A stretch of DNA of 64,000 nucleotides from Eudorina sp. 2006-703-Eu-15 (Eukaryota; Chlorophyta; Chlorophyceae; Chlamydomonadales; Volvocaceae): assembly GCA_003117195.1 (NCBI GenBank), contig BDSI01000099.1:270479-334478 (forward strand), written 5' to 3'. Shown piece by piece: positions 1-13,282 of this stretch; positions within the stretch are counted from its first letter, which is position 1, and each line of letters opens with the position of its first letter. The notes under the pieces were generated by a model. That model was given only the letters and a program-made list of their open reading frames with translations. It ran no database searches and was not told the origin of the DNA. The translations under genes and the position numbers were made by a program.

Positions 1-966
1 CGGGCACGGCTGGCTGGCTCCTTGTGGCTCTTGGCAGCTGCAGGGCTGCTGGGCGCTGTGGCGGAAGCGGCAGTGCTGCTACTGGTGGCGGCGGTGGATC
101 GGCGGACGCTGTCCCGGCATACGGATCAGCGGTGACGGGAGGATCCCGGCGCTGCCGCTTCTGCAGCTGCGGCTGCCGCTGCGGTGGCCGCTGCGGCTGC
201 TGCGTCGGTTGCAGCTTTGGCGACAGCGCCGGCGGCGGTGCGTCGGCAGAAGCTTTCCGCCCGCGTTCTGCCGCCGGTGCGGGTGGCGACTGGGGAGCCA
301 CCGCAGCAGCTGAAGCCGGCGCGGCCGCCCGCACCGATAGCGTCCGATCTGGCCTCTGCTGGAGGTCGCGACATTTGGCAGCTGTGATGCTGATCCTCCG
401 AGCTTCGCCGCCGGATAGCCGTTCCGTACCTTCCCCCTCGGGCTCTGGTCGACCCCGCAGCGGCGGCCGCTCATGTCGCTGCTGCGGCGGCGTCGGCCGG
501 GACGCCAGCGGCTGGATGCGCTGCTGCGGCTGCTGCTGCTGAGGGGGCTGGCTCGCAGCAGCCTCACTACGCTCTCTTGCATCGTTACTTGCCCCGCTGT
601 GCGCTGCCTCCGCAGCAGCATCGGCTGCTGCAGTGGCGGCAGCAGCACCAGCACGAGTGTGGGCAGCAGCGGTCGCGTCGGCAGCGGGTCGGACCAGTGG
701 ACCGTCAGTAGCGTTGATAGCCGGGGTGGTAGTAGTCGGGTTGGGTGTGGCCTTCGGAGCCTGGTGCTGCTGCTGCGGCGGCTGCTCTGCAGGTGACGGC
801 CGTGTCGGCGGTCGGGCGGTGTTTCCTCCTGGCGGCGCCTGGACGGTGGGTCCAGGAGCGGCTTTCTGCTTTCCAAATCCCGGCGGCAGCACGGATGCTG
901 CTGATGCTGCCGATGGCGGTGGCGGTGGTGGCTGTGCTGGCGGCGGTATAATGGGTTCCAATGATG
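1..966 (-). other. Pro/Gln/Ala-rich open frame, possible exon running off the left edge
   Basis: One minus-strand frame stays open from a plausible acceptor (tcgcag, just above position 966) to the window edge. It encodes a Pro/Gln/Ala/Thr-rich low-complexity sequence. It could be a tail exon of the neighbouring SPO22/ZIP4-like gene or an exon of another gene. The strong donor at 1267 of that gene is phase 0, and joining it directly to this acceptor gives an Arg/His-rich frame instead, so the junction is not resolved. GC-rich DNA often stays open by chance, so this is a weak call. Confidence 0.25.
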
Positions 967-1224
967 CTGCGAACGCCTGCGTGGAACGGCAGCGGTGGCG
1001 GCGGCCGAGGAGGCCGGTTGTGCGGTATTAGCAAAGGGGATGGCAGGGGAAATCTCGCGAGAAGGTTCGCGGAGATATGCACTGGTTTAGAGTCATGCAT
1101 CACACATGTGACGGTGCCGCTACCTGGATGGATGCTGTTACGGTATGTCCCGACGGCACTGCCGCACCGCCGCACAGTCCATGACTCCCACTTTCACGGG
1201 CCGATTAGGGCGAAGAGTGCTTTA

Positions 1225-4200
1225 TTACCGAATGAGTTCTGCGTCTCTTCTTCCATCACACCTCACCTTCTCTAGCAGACCCGCCAGCTCCGAAGTGCTG
1301 CCCCCGCCGTCTTCCGTCGAGCTGCCAGCCGCGGCGCCGTCGGCCGTCACGGCATGCTCCCCGGCCGCACTCAGCCCCGCTAACCTGGACGCCATTGACA
1401 GAAGTCGCTGCGACATGCCAGCCGCTGCTGGCGGCCCAGCCGCTGCCGCCGCCGCTGCCGCCACCGCCGCCGCCAGGGCCGCGCCGGACGCGGCAACCTG
1501 CCCCCGCACGCGACTGCCGGCGCCACCACCCCCACCGCCGCTGGCTGGCACCATCCCGCTGGCTGGCACTGTTCCACTGGCCCACCCAGCCCTGAACTCT
1601 TCAGCTACAGCCGCGTTGTAACAGGAAGCCCACAGGTGCTGCAGCTCGGAGGTGGGGTACAGCGACGGCGGCCGGTCGCCGCCTGTGGTGGGCTCCGCCG
1701 ATGACTGCGGCCGGGGTACGTCGGCGCCGTTGCCCGGCCGCCGCTGCTGGCGCCTCAGGTGATCGGCCACCTCCGCCGCCCGGTCACATACACGCAGACG
1801 CACGGCGGGGCCACCCAGCTGGAACAGCCGCCGGATAGCCTGGCGGGCAGCGGCGGGGGCGGGGGCCCGAGCGGCGGGGTTTAGGGTTTAGGTGGCCAGC
1901 GGCGGGCGCAGACAGCGACACCGGCGCACATGTGTTGTGTGCCGGTGAGGCGGTGGTAGGTGCGGATAAGCGTGGAGGTGCGGTACGGCAAAGAGTTTGG
2001 GCCCAATCGGAGCGGCTGCCGGCGCCCAGGCGGGATGAGAGTGGAGGGCGTCGGCGGTGTTGGCTTGTGGCTGGTGTGCAGGGCGATCGGTGCGCAGCGC
2101 GGGAGCCCACAATGAAATCAGATCTCCATAACCCCACCCAGCCACTCACCCGGGCGACGATGCATATGTTGCGATCCGCCTCGTGGGTCGCCACCGCGGC
2201 CGTCAACGTGGCCGCTGGCGGTGCTGGTGCCGGTGGTGGTGGTGCTGGTGGTGGCGGCGGTGGCGATGGTGGCGCCAGCGCCTTCCGCATGGCGAACCCC
2301 AGCAGGCTGCAGGCCATGGGGGCGCAGCGCCAGGGCCGCCCGGGCGCCAGGCACAGCTCCGCCAGCGCCTCCAGCTGCGCCGCCGTGACCCCCGGGTCCT
2401 CCACCATGGCCTGCCCAACGGCAGGTGGCGCGGAACGAGCCGCGCGGGCTGTTGGATTGCCAAGCGGTACACAGCTCCCAATCCCCTATCGACGGAGGCT
2501 CCGTGCGTTGAATGGCAATCACTTAGTACAGTGTGTGTCGTACAGCTCTGACGTGTCCCGTGATGGACGCTGGCGAACCAACAGGCCGTGACACCGCGAC
2601 ATATATGATCAGTGCTTTTCCGTGCCCCACCTGCAGCGCGGCCTTCTGGCCCTTCTCGTCCCGCTGGAAAGTGGCCGCCACGAAGAGGAGCTGCGACACG
2701 GCTACCCCAAGCGCGACGGCCACCGTGTTCGCTTTCCGCTGCGCGTTCGCCTTCTCCACCGCCGCCGCGGCTTCCGCTCCCTTCCCTCCCTCGGCTTTCC
2801 CGCCTGCCTGCGCCGACGGCTGACGTGGCCCCACACTCGGCCTCGACGCGGCGACGCGCGCCTGCGGCCCCGCGCCCGTTGCCGACAGGTCCGGTTTTTC
2901 GCCGGCGGCGGCGGCGGCGGTCGATCTGGCGGCCGCGGCGGCGCACTCGTCGAGCAGCTTCCGCGCGGAGTCCACTGCGGAGAGGTCCAGGGAGGCGTCG
3001 TCACCGTCCGCATAGGCGGCGAGCATGCTGGCGGCCAGGGTCGCCATCGCGGGCTGCGAGGCAAGACGGAGGTGTGCAGGTGCGAGGGTTGGGGTTGTGA
3101 GCAGTGAGGGGGGGCCTTAAGGTACCTTGTCGCCACAACTAAAATAATCCACATTTCCATAATAAGGGAAAAGAAAGAAGCAAGGTTCGGCGTTCCCGGC
3201 GGTGTGGGGCATTACCGGTGCTGACCTGCAGTGAGGGCTGCCAGCTGCTCAACCCGCCGTCCGCAGCATCACCATCGCCGCCCGCCCCGCCGGTTTTGGC
3301 AGCAGCGCCGCCGCCGGCCCCGCCGGTCGCGGCGTGTCCCATCGCGGCCTCCAGCTGCCTGGCACAGCTCAGCGCCGCCGCCGCCATCCGCCAGTCCCGA
3401 CCGCAGGGGAGCGGCTGCTGCGGCCGACCGCCATCGGTGCCAGCACCGCCATCGCCACAGCCGTCGTCACCGTCGCCGTGGATATTGACAGTGGTGTCCA
3501 CGGCCAGTAACTCCGAGCCACTGCCACCGCCGCCCTTGCGGCCATTGCCGCCGGCGGATACGTCGTCCATGCCCAAGGCGTCGTACATGATCCTCAGCGT
3601 CACATCCCGGAGCCACCAGAGAGTTGCCTAACCCGCGGTGCCCGGATGCGGAAAGCAGGATGGCAGCGCGCAGCAGGTCATTTAAGCGGGGCTACGCTGT
3701 GTTATGCTTCTACATGCACCGTACTCGCCATCGTCCATCCTCAAACACATCCGCACTGTACCAACATATTACAAACCGACTGCCACTAGATCGTGTCCTT
3801 GCGCTCTGCCGCCGCATCCCTCTTGAGGGGTTCTTCGCGGCGCGCGGCGTAACGCCTTGAACTCTGATGCAGCAGGGTCCGGCTGCCGGTGCTGTTGTGT
3901 GGCCATCGTCTATGGCCCCATCAGGAACGTTGGAGCGCGTCCGGCTCCCTTCCAGTCCCTGAACCCCACCCAAACGAAACCCTCCCACCCCACCTGTGCG
4001 TCCGAAGACCCCGACTTGCCCTCGCATATTGAGCCACCCTCGACCCCTTTCAAGCGGCCGCACAGCCACCGCAAGTCCTGCAGGGCCGCCCGCGCGGTGT
4101 CCGGCGACAGGCGGCCGCCGCCGCCGCCGCCGCCGCTTCCATCGACTCGGGGCGCCCGGGTGGGCGGCACCGCCGCTGAGGCTTTGCCGTTGCCACCGCG

Positions 4201-5899
4201 TCCATCACCACCACCACCACCTGCGGTGCCGCCGCCGCCGCCATTGCCGTCACCAGCTGCCTTCACTGCGCTCTTCGGCACCGGGTGCTCGGCGCGCAGT
4301 CTTGCCGCCAGGCAGTCCCGCGTCAGCGCTACAGCCGAGATGAGAACGTTGTAGTCCGGATCTCGGGGGCGTCCGTAGGGAGCACCCGGGCCGGCGGCGG
4401 CGGCGCACATGGACGCAGACGTGTCCGGTGCTGCAGCGTCGGCGTCGGCGTCGGCGGCGCCGGCGTCGCCGTTGGCGGCTGCGGTGTCCAAGCAGCGCAT
4501 GGCCAGCTGGGCCGCGGCGACTGCAACTCGGTGGCGGCGGGCGCGGATTGCAATGTCGTACGCCACCTGAGGGTGCCCGCCGTGTGGTCCAGGGGTGCGT
4601 GCAGGAGCGGCCCAGGCGACCATGACAAGGTTTTTTCCAGATAATGTGGTAGGTGGGCACCAATGGGCCCTTTGTGTTGTCCTCTTGTCCACTTTAACAC
4701 TCATTCAGATGCGCCAGACAGCTCAGCGCAGGACTCTTGGGGGTGTGCGTGGGGTGAGTTTGAACCGGAAAGAGGGCTCATGGCCACAGGCACTGTCAAG
4801 TGTCAGACAGCCAGAGCAGCCCAGGCAGCCTTGGCCTAAGCGCTAAGCCCAGCGCCATATCTCCGATCCGATCTACGGACCCGGCATCCTGCGGCCAGGT
4901 CCGCGCGTTGCGGTAGTCAACCGTAGCGGGCCGTGCGACATTGTTACAATGGGGACATGTACCCTCCTCTCAACCGTCTACCTGGCGTACCCTGAAACCC
5001 TGACATACCGTGAGATGGCAGGCCTCGAAGTCGCAGCAGCCTGGCAGCCTCTCCACAAGCCGGCACGGTTCCGCGTCGGCGAAAGGCGTCGCTACCCCTG
5101 CTGGCCGCAACCCCTGCGCCGACCCGCGGGTCGCAGCTGCACTCCCGCCGCCCATGCCGCCACCACCACCACCGCCGCCGCCGCTGCCGCCGCCGACACC
5201 GTCAACTGCCTCTTCCGCTTGTAGTCGCAGTAGCAGCCTCAGCCTCAGCAGCAGCTGCGCCGCCGTGTCAGGCTCGTGGGGCTCCACCAGGTTCAAGTAA
5301 TCCATCGCGAGGCGCGTCTGGCCCAGGGAGGCGTAGCAGCTGCTGAGCATCCGGGCAGTACGGCAGTACGGCGCACTGCCGCCGCTCGCTGCGTAGAGCA
5401 GCGCGGCGGCGAACAGCGCCGCAGCCGCGCCGACGCCGCCGGAGGGCTGCTGGTAGGCGGCGGCGCCGCGGGCGAAGAGCAGGCTGTGGAGGTGGGCGCG
5501 AGTTGGGTCGTGCGCGCACACGGCGGCGACGACGTCGTCGTGCGCGAGCAGGCTGAGCAGGTGCTGCTCCGCGACGGGGCCCTGCGGTTGGCCGCCGGGT
5601 TTCATGGCATTGTACCTCCGGCCTCACCGGACGGCATCACATGGTAATCAGCGATTGCCAACACGCGGAGACTGGGGGACCTATCTCGTGATGCTGACGT
5701 GCCGTCTCCATGTTTGCATAACACACATGGTACATCCGAAGTGCGTGCGTGCTGCCTAGTGCTTGTGCTGAGCTTAACACATACGAAGCGAATCAGAGAA
5801 CGAACGTGGCTTGCCTCGTGCGCGGCGAGCGCGGTGGTGACCTGCAGCACCAGCTCCGGACCCGCGTGCGGCGGCCAGGCGACGTCGCCGCTGCTCCCA

Positions 5900-5937
<38 letters not shown>

Positions 5938-8900
5938 TCCGGCGCGCACCCCGTTGCCGAGCCGCGCTCTTCCGGCACCGCCGGCTGCCGCCGCCGCTGC
6001 CACCGCCGCCGCCGTACCGGCAGTGGCCTCCGACGCGCGGCTCCGCGCCAGGCAGGCCATGAGGCAGGCGGTGACGCTGGGCAGTGCGGCGAGCAGGTGC
6101 TCCAGGGAGTCCGTCTCCAGCACCAACGACAGCGCGGCCTGCCAGAATACCGAACGCAGGGACCTTGCGCCGCTTGGTTCTGGGGCTGGCGAATTTGCTT
6201 ACAACAACAACAACATCAGAGCTTCAGAGGCCGCCTTCAAGTTTCTGCGACCCACGGGTCATTGAACGCATCTGAACGCATCAACACACTCATACGCACA
6301 TGGTAAGCCCACACAGCGGACGAGCGATACGTCGCTCCCTAATTCCCACCCGGCATGACCTGCTTGCAGGTGACGCCGCTGCGCTTGCCGTACCTACCTT
6401 GATGAACGTGAAAGTGCAGGACGGGTGCGGCTCTACCTGCCGGGCCAGCACCGCTGCAGCCTCCGCGGCCCGACCCAGGCCCAGGTGGGCCCGCAGACTC
6501 AAGAGCAGCACCTGCAGCGGCAGCTGCGGTCGTCGAACCGTCGAGCCGACGCCGTCAGCACCATCCGCGCCGCTGGAGCAGCCGCCGCCGAGGGGCCTGC
6601 CGTACTCATGTACGTACGACAGTACGGTGTCGTAACTTCCCAAGCGCAAGTTGCCGCTCATGAGCACCATGAGCACCTGCGGGGGCTCGGGCGGAGACGA
6701 GCGCGAACGTACGGCAGGCGGCCGTGCTGTTGGTGGATGCCAAATGAGTGGACGAGGGAGGATTTGGAGCACATCCGCCCTCGTCTGATTTCGAGTGTGT
6801 GTACCAGGGAGCGGGGCCGTGGTACCGCGCCGGCTCCACGACGCATCTCGGCTTCCGCGCTCAAGCCCCCTGTTGTGCCGTCTGCTGTCGACAAGCGGCC
6901 CTTCTATCTAAATAGCATGCGAGGTGCCTGCCAAGTTCCACCGCCTGCTGCGTCCCGCACGTCACCAAACCCGCTTCCACAAGCGGACGCATTAAAGGAG
7001 GAACCCTTCACCAGTTGCGACACCTACAGGAGCACTAGAAACGGCAAGGACACACCGCACAACGGTTCGCGGATCAACCATTGCTAAGCTGTCCGCGGCT
7101 CAGGATCTTCTGACCTCCGCCTGCCAGCTGCTGCGGCCGTCTCTATCTAGCCGTACGTACCTGCCGCCGCATGCCCGCCAGCTCTCCTGCGGGGTCCACC
7201 TCGCCGCAGCCCGACTCCGCCGCACCTTCCAGCACCGCCTCCAGCAGCCCCAGCGCATCGGCCAGCTGCCCCAAACCCTCCTGCATCGCGGCTGCGCGCT
7301 GCCGCCCCGGTACCGGCTGCGACCCCTGGGATCGCGACTGCTGCAGCAGCTGCAGCTGCGGCTTCTTGAAGTGCCCGACTCGTCCGGGCAGCTGCTGCTG
7401 CTGCTGCTGCTGCCCCGCCGCTGTGGGCCGACCAGTGCTGACGACTGCATCGGCCGTCTTCCCGGGTGCGCCGGCAGCGGGGGGCGCGGTGTCCAGTTTG
7501 GCGCTGGCGCTGTCCAAGAGCAGAACCGCCGCCGCCAGCGCGGTGGAGGACACCAGATCGGGGGGGACCTGCGGGCTGGTGAGCAACCGCTGCAGCTGTC
7601 CCAAAAGGTTGGTGCTGAGCGCCTGTTTGGGGAACCAGGAAATGGGGACACGTGATTTGGGGATCACCGCCGGAGGCAATCAAGCTTACGATATCACGGA
7701 CGTTTGCGGTTGCACGCCGCGCTTGGCATGCGCCCTCCGAACATGTGAGCGACTGCAAGGCGGCGCATGGCACGGGGCCGGGAGTGCTCGCTGTGACGCG
7801 TGTCGTAATCATCGTGCATTGTCGTAGACTTCCGTGCGATGCGTCGCACGTGGACTCCCCGATGCCCCAATCAGGACGCCGCAACCCATGCAGCGGCAAT
7901 GCTTACTGGGCAGGACGACGGCCGTAGCCTTCCATCCGAGCATGACACAAATCGCCGGCGACGCACCAAATCGCCGGCACGACAATTTCCGAGCGATACA
8001 TGACGAAACATATGCGGCGGTGCTGGTTTTACCGCAATACCGACACGGAACAACTGTCATCCAGTGCGCGTGCGCGTAGCGCTGAACAACGCCAACGCAC
8101 CTTGTGCTCCTCCACCAGCGCCAGCCGTAAGCTCTGCAACAGCACTCCGGCTTCCAAACGAAGGTACGCGTCCGCGCCTACGCCCGGCAGCCGCGCCCAC
8201 GGCCCGTTGCCGCCGGTGGCGCCCTCCGGGTCCGCGCCGGCGCCCGAGGTCTCCCCCTGCCGCTCCGCGGCGACCTCCCCCATCACCTCATCGGCCGGCG
8301 TTGGCCCCAGAGGAGGACCCCCATCACAGCTTGGACGCACACTCGAGAGACCATGATGCTCAGCGGTGCTTCTGCACGGCGGCTTGTACGATCGCGGATT
8401 CTGTGCGGCGGACGCGCGCACGGCCTGGAGCTGGCCGAGGCCCTCCCTTGCCTTGGCCAGGTGCCAGCCGGCCTGCTCCTTGTGTCCGCAGTCCAGCCAG
8501 GTGCGACCTAGCTGAGGGCCGGTAGGGGGTGGGGGAGGTCCGGCCGGGGGACAGTGGATGTGCGATGGTGATAAGATAGACAGGATCGGCGATGGTGATG
8601 TGTGCGGCAGAAGCACGCGGACGAAAGGACAGAGACAGAAATCGGCAAGATTCGGAGCGTAATGGGTATCGGTAGTGATCCCAGTTTCGGAGTATTTCTA
8701 GTGCGTGCGGCGAAGCCCGAACAGAACCAAGATGGGCGGGTATGCTCTCCCGGGATCTGCGGCAAAAGTCGCGGTTCGGGGGGTCGTGTCCCGGGCCGCG
8801 CGCCACTGAGTGCCGTACAATACGGTTGGCGCACGACAAAAAAACACCGTTGATCCCTTTTCGGGGTCCGCTGTAACCTTCATTCATTCAAAACAATTTG

Positions 8901-10934
8901 CGAGTCTGGATTCATCAAAGCGACAGGTCAGGCGGCACGTGATTCGCGTTCGATCCTGGAAGCGCGCGCCTTCATGTCCGCGACTTGACTGCTTCGACGG
9001 CTTCATGGCGTTCATGTCCGCTTCAATTCCCGCTCCACGCTCAGTGACCTGTTGACCTCACCCGATGAAAGAAGGCCACCCGTTCGAAGATCTCGGCGCC
9101 CTCGTCGCCACCTGCACCACCCTCGCCGCCGTCTCCGCCCGCTGCCGCCAGTCCTCCCTGCGGTAGCTGCTCGGCAAACATGTCGTACAGTTTCCTGCAA
9201 AAAAAACAAATCAATCTGGTTCAGCACGTTGCCCTTCGTCCTCAGCATGCCCGCGGTCCTGCAAGGCTCGGTCGGGGCTAAGGTCCCACCTTTGAACGGT
9301 TGCATGTACAACGCTGCTGCAAAGCCCTGTGGGCGCCCCGCGCCATACGCTTGACCGGTCTCAGCCCCCGGATGCTCCCTTTACCGCCTTTCATCATCAT
9401 CTATCTGTGGCGATATCCCCGGTCAGACTTCGGATTGACCCATGGGTCAGACACGCTCAGTCGCTCACCCGCCGACGCCCTGGAGCGCTCGCGAAAGCTC
9501 CGCCGCGCCGGGGACGGTGCTGCTGACGGACGCCGCACCAGCGGCCGCATCCTGCGGGCAGCGTAGGTGTCTAGTTGATTTGGGTTCGTCGGGTTCAGTT
9601 GATTTGGGTTTGATCGGGTTCAGTTGATTTGGGTTGGGGTCGGAATCTGTTGACTCGGGCTGGGCTCGGCTTGCAGGAAATTTGGGTTCGGCTCGAGGTG
9701 ACTAAGTGGACCTGGATAGGGTTCGGGTTCAGTATGTTTGGGTCAAGCTTGGGTTCAGTGGATTTGGGTTGGCCTCGGTTGGCATCGCGCAAGATCTGCA
9801 CACCGCTACTTGCTGGAGGACCGCCATACCGTAGTGACTGGTTATCTCCTAGCCGCCCCTCCGAGGCTCTGCACCGATGGCCACGGCGCTGCCCAATCCC
9901 GTCCCTCTCTCTGTCACATATGCTCACCGCGCATAAAGTCACGCAGGCAGACAGCCCTGAAAACAACCCATACACACCATGCTCATGCTGCAGAGCCGCC
10001 ACAGGTCGCCCTGATCTCGCGTCGACACCGTCGCCGTCGCCGTAGCCGCCGCCGCCGCCGACGCCGCGCCAGCCGCTGGCTCTCCGCTGTCCGGCAGCGC
10101 GGCCTGCAGCGCCGCCACTACATGGGACAGCTTCTCCAGGTCCGCTGCTGAGGGCGCCACTGCAGAGCCGCTGCTCTGCGCAGCCACCGATGCGCCCGCC
10201 GGACCCTTCCGCGCGTCCGCACTCGCGTCCAGGACCGTGCCGGCGGCAGCGGCGGCGGCGGCGGCGGTAGTTTTGCCATCTGGGTCGCGCGTGGAGATCC
10301 GCCAAGGCCCCAGGCGGGAGCTGAAGAGGTCGAGGGCGTACTTGAGGAGCGTTCGATGGCGCGGCTGCTGCTGCTGCTGCGGACACTGATGCGGGCGGTG
10401 CGGCGGTGGTCGGCGTTGCAGCTGTTGCACCTGCGGCATCTGCGTCTGGGTTGCCACAGCAGAGACGTGCGACGGCTGCGGAGGCGGCGCCGGGCGCGAC
10501 TCGAGTTCTGGGGGCTGCCGTTCAAGGTGCTGTTGATGGTCTTGATGGCGTTGGAGGCTGCCGATGCGCGGCCGCACGCGGCGCAGATCAGCATCCGCCT
10601 CCGTATCAGCTCGGTGGTGCTCGCAGCGAGCTCCTGAGAGGGAAGCCATGGCTGCTGGCCGCGCCGCGCCGACTTGTTCGCGAAGTGCGGTGCCCGCAGG
10701 CAGCTCAGGCAGCTGCGCTTCCCGGGTGGCGTTGCCCGGATGCGCATTCCAGGGCTGCGTTCTCTGAACTCGATGATCTGCAGCGGTGATGGCGCGGCGT
10801 CGGGGCCCCGAGGCAGCGCAGCTCGCGGTGGTCAAGCCGCTGTGCGCGGGCCTGCCCGCCGACGCCGCCTGCTCCGAGCCCAGCCACCAGCTGTCATCAT
10901 CGCCCTCGTCAAGACATGCTGCGTGGAAGTTCAT
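1225..10934 (-). CDS. SPO22: SPO22/ZIP4 (TEX11)-like meiotic TPR protein, multi-exon
   Basis: Family role: a TPR scaffold of the ZMM group that links crossover formation to synaptonemal complex assembly on meiotic chromosomes. Exons I support (minus, 5' to 3'): 9062-9194, 8101-8511, 7161-7622, 6398-6676, about 5815-6138, 5009 to about 5620, 3994-4566, 3226-3627, 2631-3053, 2150-2410 and 1267-1839 (or read through to a stop at 1225). Most have matching phase-0 borders. Family-like segments include VAFFHR joined to LGRTWLDCGHKEQAGWHL across the 9062/8511 junction, the TPR segment ARMLSSCYASLGQTRLAMDY near 5330, and LQHLWASCYNAAVAEEF near 1650. The protein is far longer than usual because Ala/Gly/Pro tracts are inserted between helices. 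The first exon (about 9945-10934, ATG at 10934) and the 5620/5815 junction are uncertain. Confidence 0.72.
8846..8890 (+). mobile_element. 5'-truncated 3' end of a dispersed retroelement-like repeat
   Basis: The segment matches the 3' terminus of a family seen repeatedly in this window: a core gatcccttttcggggtccgc followed by tgtaac and a (CATT)n tail. Only about 45 bp remain, inside an intron of the SPO22/ZIP4-like gene. Variable 5' truncation with a simple-repeat tail is typical of non-LTR retrotransposition. Confidence 0.55.
9567..9775. repeat. Degenerate tandem repeat in an intron
   Basis: About ten imperfect copies of a unit resembling gggttcagttgatttgggtt lie in the intron between the first and second modelled exons of the SPO22/ZIP4-like gene. 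Copies vary in length and sequence, and all are G/T-rich on the plus strand. Confidence 0.7.
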
Positions 10935-13282
10935 GTAATCTGACGACTGAACGGATCAGGGTGTTGGGTGGTTGACAACGCGACGGTGAGATCCCCCGTT
11001 CTGCTAGGTGCTGCTCACATTATGGGCTTTTACACCAGACCTTTCAAACATGCAAGGTCCCGCCTGGCGGCGCCCTGAACCTCGTTGCTGGGTTCGAAAC
11101 CGGTTTGCAAACGTGCACGCTGAAGACCCTACGAACCGCAACAGCTACCAGCGGTAAAGCTCAAGAGGCACAGTCCCGTCTGTATGAAATATATCGGTGC
11201 GATCACGTAACAGTTCCGGGGTAAACTGAGAGCGACCCACGGAGCGGCTTGCTGGGGCTTGTCCTGGTATACACCGGTGATCCCTTTGGGGTCCGCTGTA
11301 ACGTTCATTCATTCACTCATTCAAAAGCCTAGTGAGTCACAAGTCAAAATTTCAATCTACATCAGGCTGGCAGACTTTGGCAACGATCCTATTGGAAGCC
11401 TTCGATAGCTAGGTCTTCCCCGCCAACCGAACAACTGATTGTCGTGCACCAATTCAAACCAAGCAACGGCAGATCGGCAGCATAGATATATCATGTTAGA
11501 GGAATGGATCCTATCATATGGATCAAGTTCACAGTGCCCGGTGCTGCTAGGTGGGTCGCCTACGGTCGCCTGGAGTCCGCGAATGCGCACGTCTGTTGCC
11601 CATCCAGTCAGGCAGAGGCTATGGCAACAATGCGCGCATCAGGCTAACCCGTTGTGATTTATGGTAGCGGATCATCAGTGCGCGCATCAGCTGGTGCGCG
11701 CATCAGCACATTATCTGCTGCGGTTGCCCAAAGGTGCCGGAATGCGCTGGAATGCGTGTGCCGCCCCTATGCAGAAATTAGCAAAGCACCCTTGCATTGA
11801 TAGCACGATACCATCTGCGCCGGTCCAGCTCGACACGTGCTCGGGATCAGTGCGTGCATCAACTGGCGCGCTGCTGGTTAGTGAGGGTTAGTGCGCCTGT
11901 ACCTACCTGATCCGCGGTTACTACATCTGCACCAGCGTGCCGGGCATCAGCGCACAGCGATACGTCCTGACTGTTGTCGAGGAACAGTCGTACGTTGTAT
12001 GTACGGCGGGCTGCCGCCGAGCCTCAGGCGCAGTGTCGCAACAAGCCGCGGGGTGGGGAAATGCAGGCAGCAGCTAGCCCAGCAAGTTGCGGGGTATATT
12101 GGCAATCGGTTCCGCGAAGCTGCGGAAGCTGGCCTTTGAAGTTGTCCCAGTCACATTTCTACGACAATTGCCGCAGAGCGGGCACGGCAACACAGTAGCG
12201 TGCACGCAGAAGAGCTGGCGCTCGTTGCAGGCCGGCCACGAAGCGGAGCGCCATCCCAGAACAGGCCATATCCGCCACATCCATCCTCATCCATCCGCCA
12301 AACCCCAACGCTACAGCCGCGAAAGAGCTCTCTTGAGAAGCGCTGCAGAGTACCATCCACTGCTACTACGGTTGCATTCCACAACCATGCATTTGCGTCA
12401 ATCACTCGGGTCCACCTTGCAACGGCTACTACTAACCACAGTCAAGGGCAAGCACGCCCTTCACTACCCACATGCGCTCGTCCGCCGTCTAGCAGACAAT
12501 TATGAACATTTCCATGCCGGTACCGAACACAGCCAAGGAAAGCACCCTGTTCAGCTGGCGGAGGCTGACGTTAGGCCCCGTCAGAGGCTCCGTCGCTCCC
12601 TGTTGATCCGAACATCTTTTTCGTTAGCGCCTGCGCCTGTTGAGGCAAACAATGGTCACCAGTAATCCGTGTTATTTTTTAGCTTCTGAAGGTTCTGGAC
12701 TGCCACTGACTTGATGTGTCCAGCTTGACCTGGCCCTGGCTGGCGAAGGTCGCCATATGCGGTGTGAATGTTGCGCATGACACTGATGCCGACGACCACG
12801 CGTTTGCCTAATATAGTGTCAAATATCTTGAAATGTCCTGACTTTCACATTGCAGTCCAAAAGAACTGTAAGCCGTGTAAGCTGTCATAATCAGGGTTTG
12901 AATTCGGAATAAAACCCTGCACCGTTGCTACCGGCGTCTGTCGGTGCCTGGCTGCTTCGGACTCCAGCCCTTTGGATGCCGATAATATCAAATACAATTT
13001 CATATTTTTATATTTGGCGTTCGATATCTTGAAGGTCGCACTGTAAGGCGAGCACCCGTTGCGCAACCGTGGGCGGCCGTAGTTTCTCATTACCAGCCAT
13101 GAACAGAAAATAAAATTTTACAAGCCAAATCAGGATAAATGTTGTTACAAGACATTAAAAAATATTTCTGGATGGCACAATTTCTCCACAACATCCATGC
13201 ACGTACCTGGAAAAGCACGCCGCCCGCCTCTGGAGGTACATCAAGCCGCTGTACAAAGCATCATGGCGGAGACCCCGAGTAG
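10935..13282. other. Region without a supported gene
   Basis: This region separates the divergent SPO22/ZIP4-like and pherophorin A genes. Open frames here are short and lack recognisable domains. It contains one element end (11248-11322) and short cgcgcatcag-type direct repeats around 11630-11710. The GC content falls towards the pherophorin A promoter. Confidence 0.6.
11248..11322 (+). mobile_element. 5'-truncated copy of the CATT-tailed repeat family
   Basis: It carries the family sequence gtcctggtatacaccggtga, the core ggggtccgctgtaac, and a tail of CATT units. It is longer at its 5' side than the copy near 8.85 kb and shorter than the copies at 40-42 kb, with a shared 3' end. Confidence 0.6.

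Noticed and set aside
1878..1895. TTTAGGG-like interstitial telomere repeat
   Set aside because: Only two units are present inside an intron, which can arise by chance.
5809..5815. GC-AG intron donor (GAG then GCAAGC) in the meiotic gene
   Set aside because: It fits the donor pattern, but its phase does not match either acceptor available before the next exon, so the junction was left unresolved.
11085..11105. tRNA B-box-like ggttcgaaacc
   Set aside because: No A box, acceptor stem or cloverleaf can be drawn around it.
12087..12665. 192-codon plus-strand open frame upstream of pherophorin A
   Set aside because: No recognisable domain, mixed composition, and no splice or promoter context; it overlaps open frames in the other direction.
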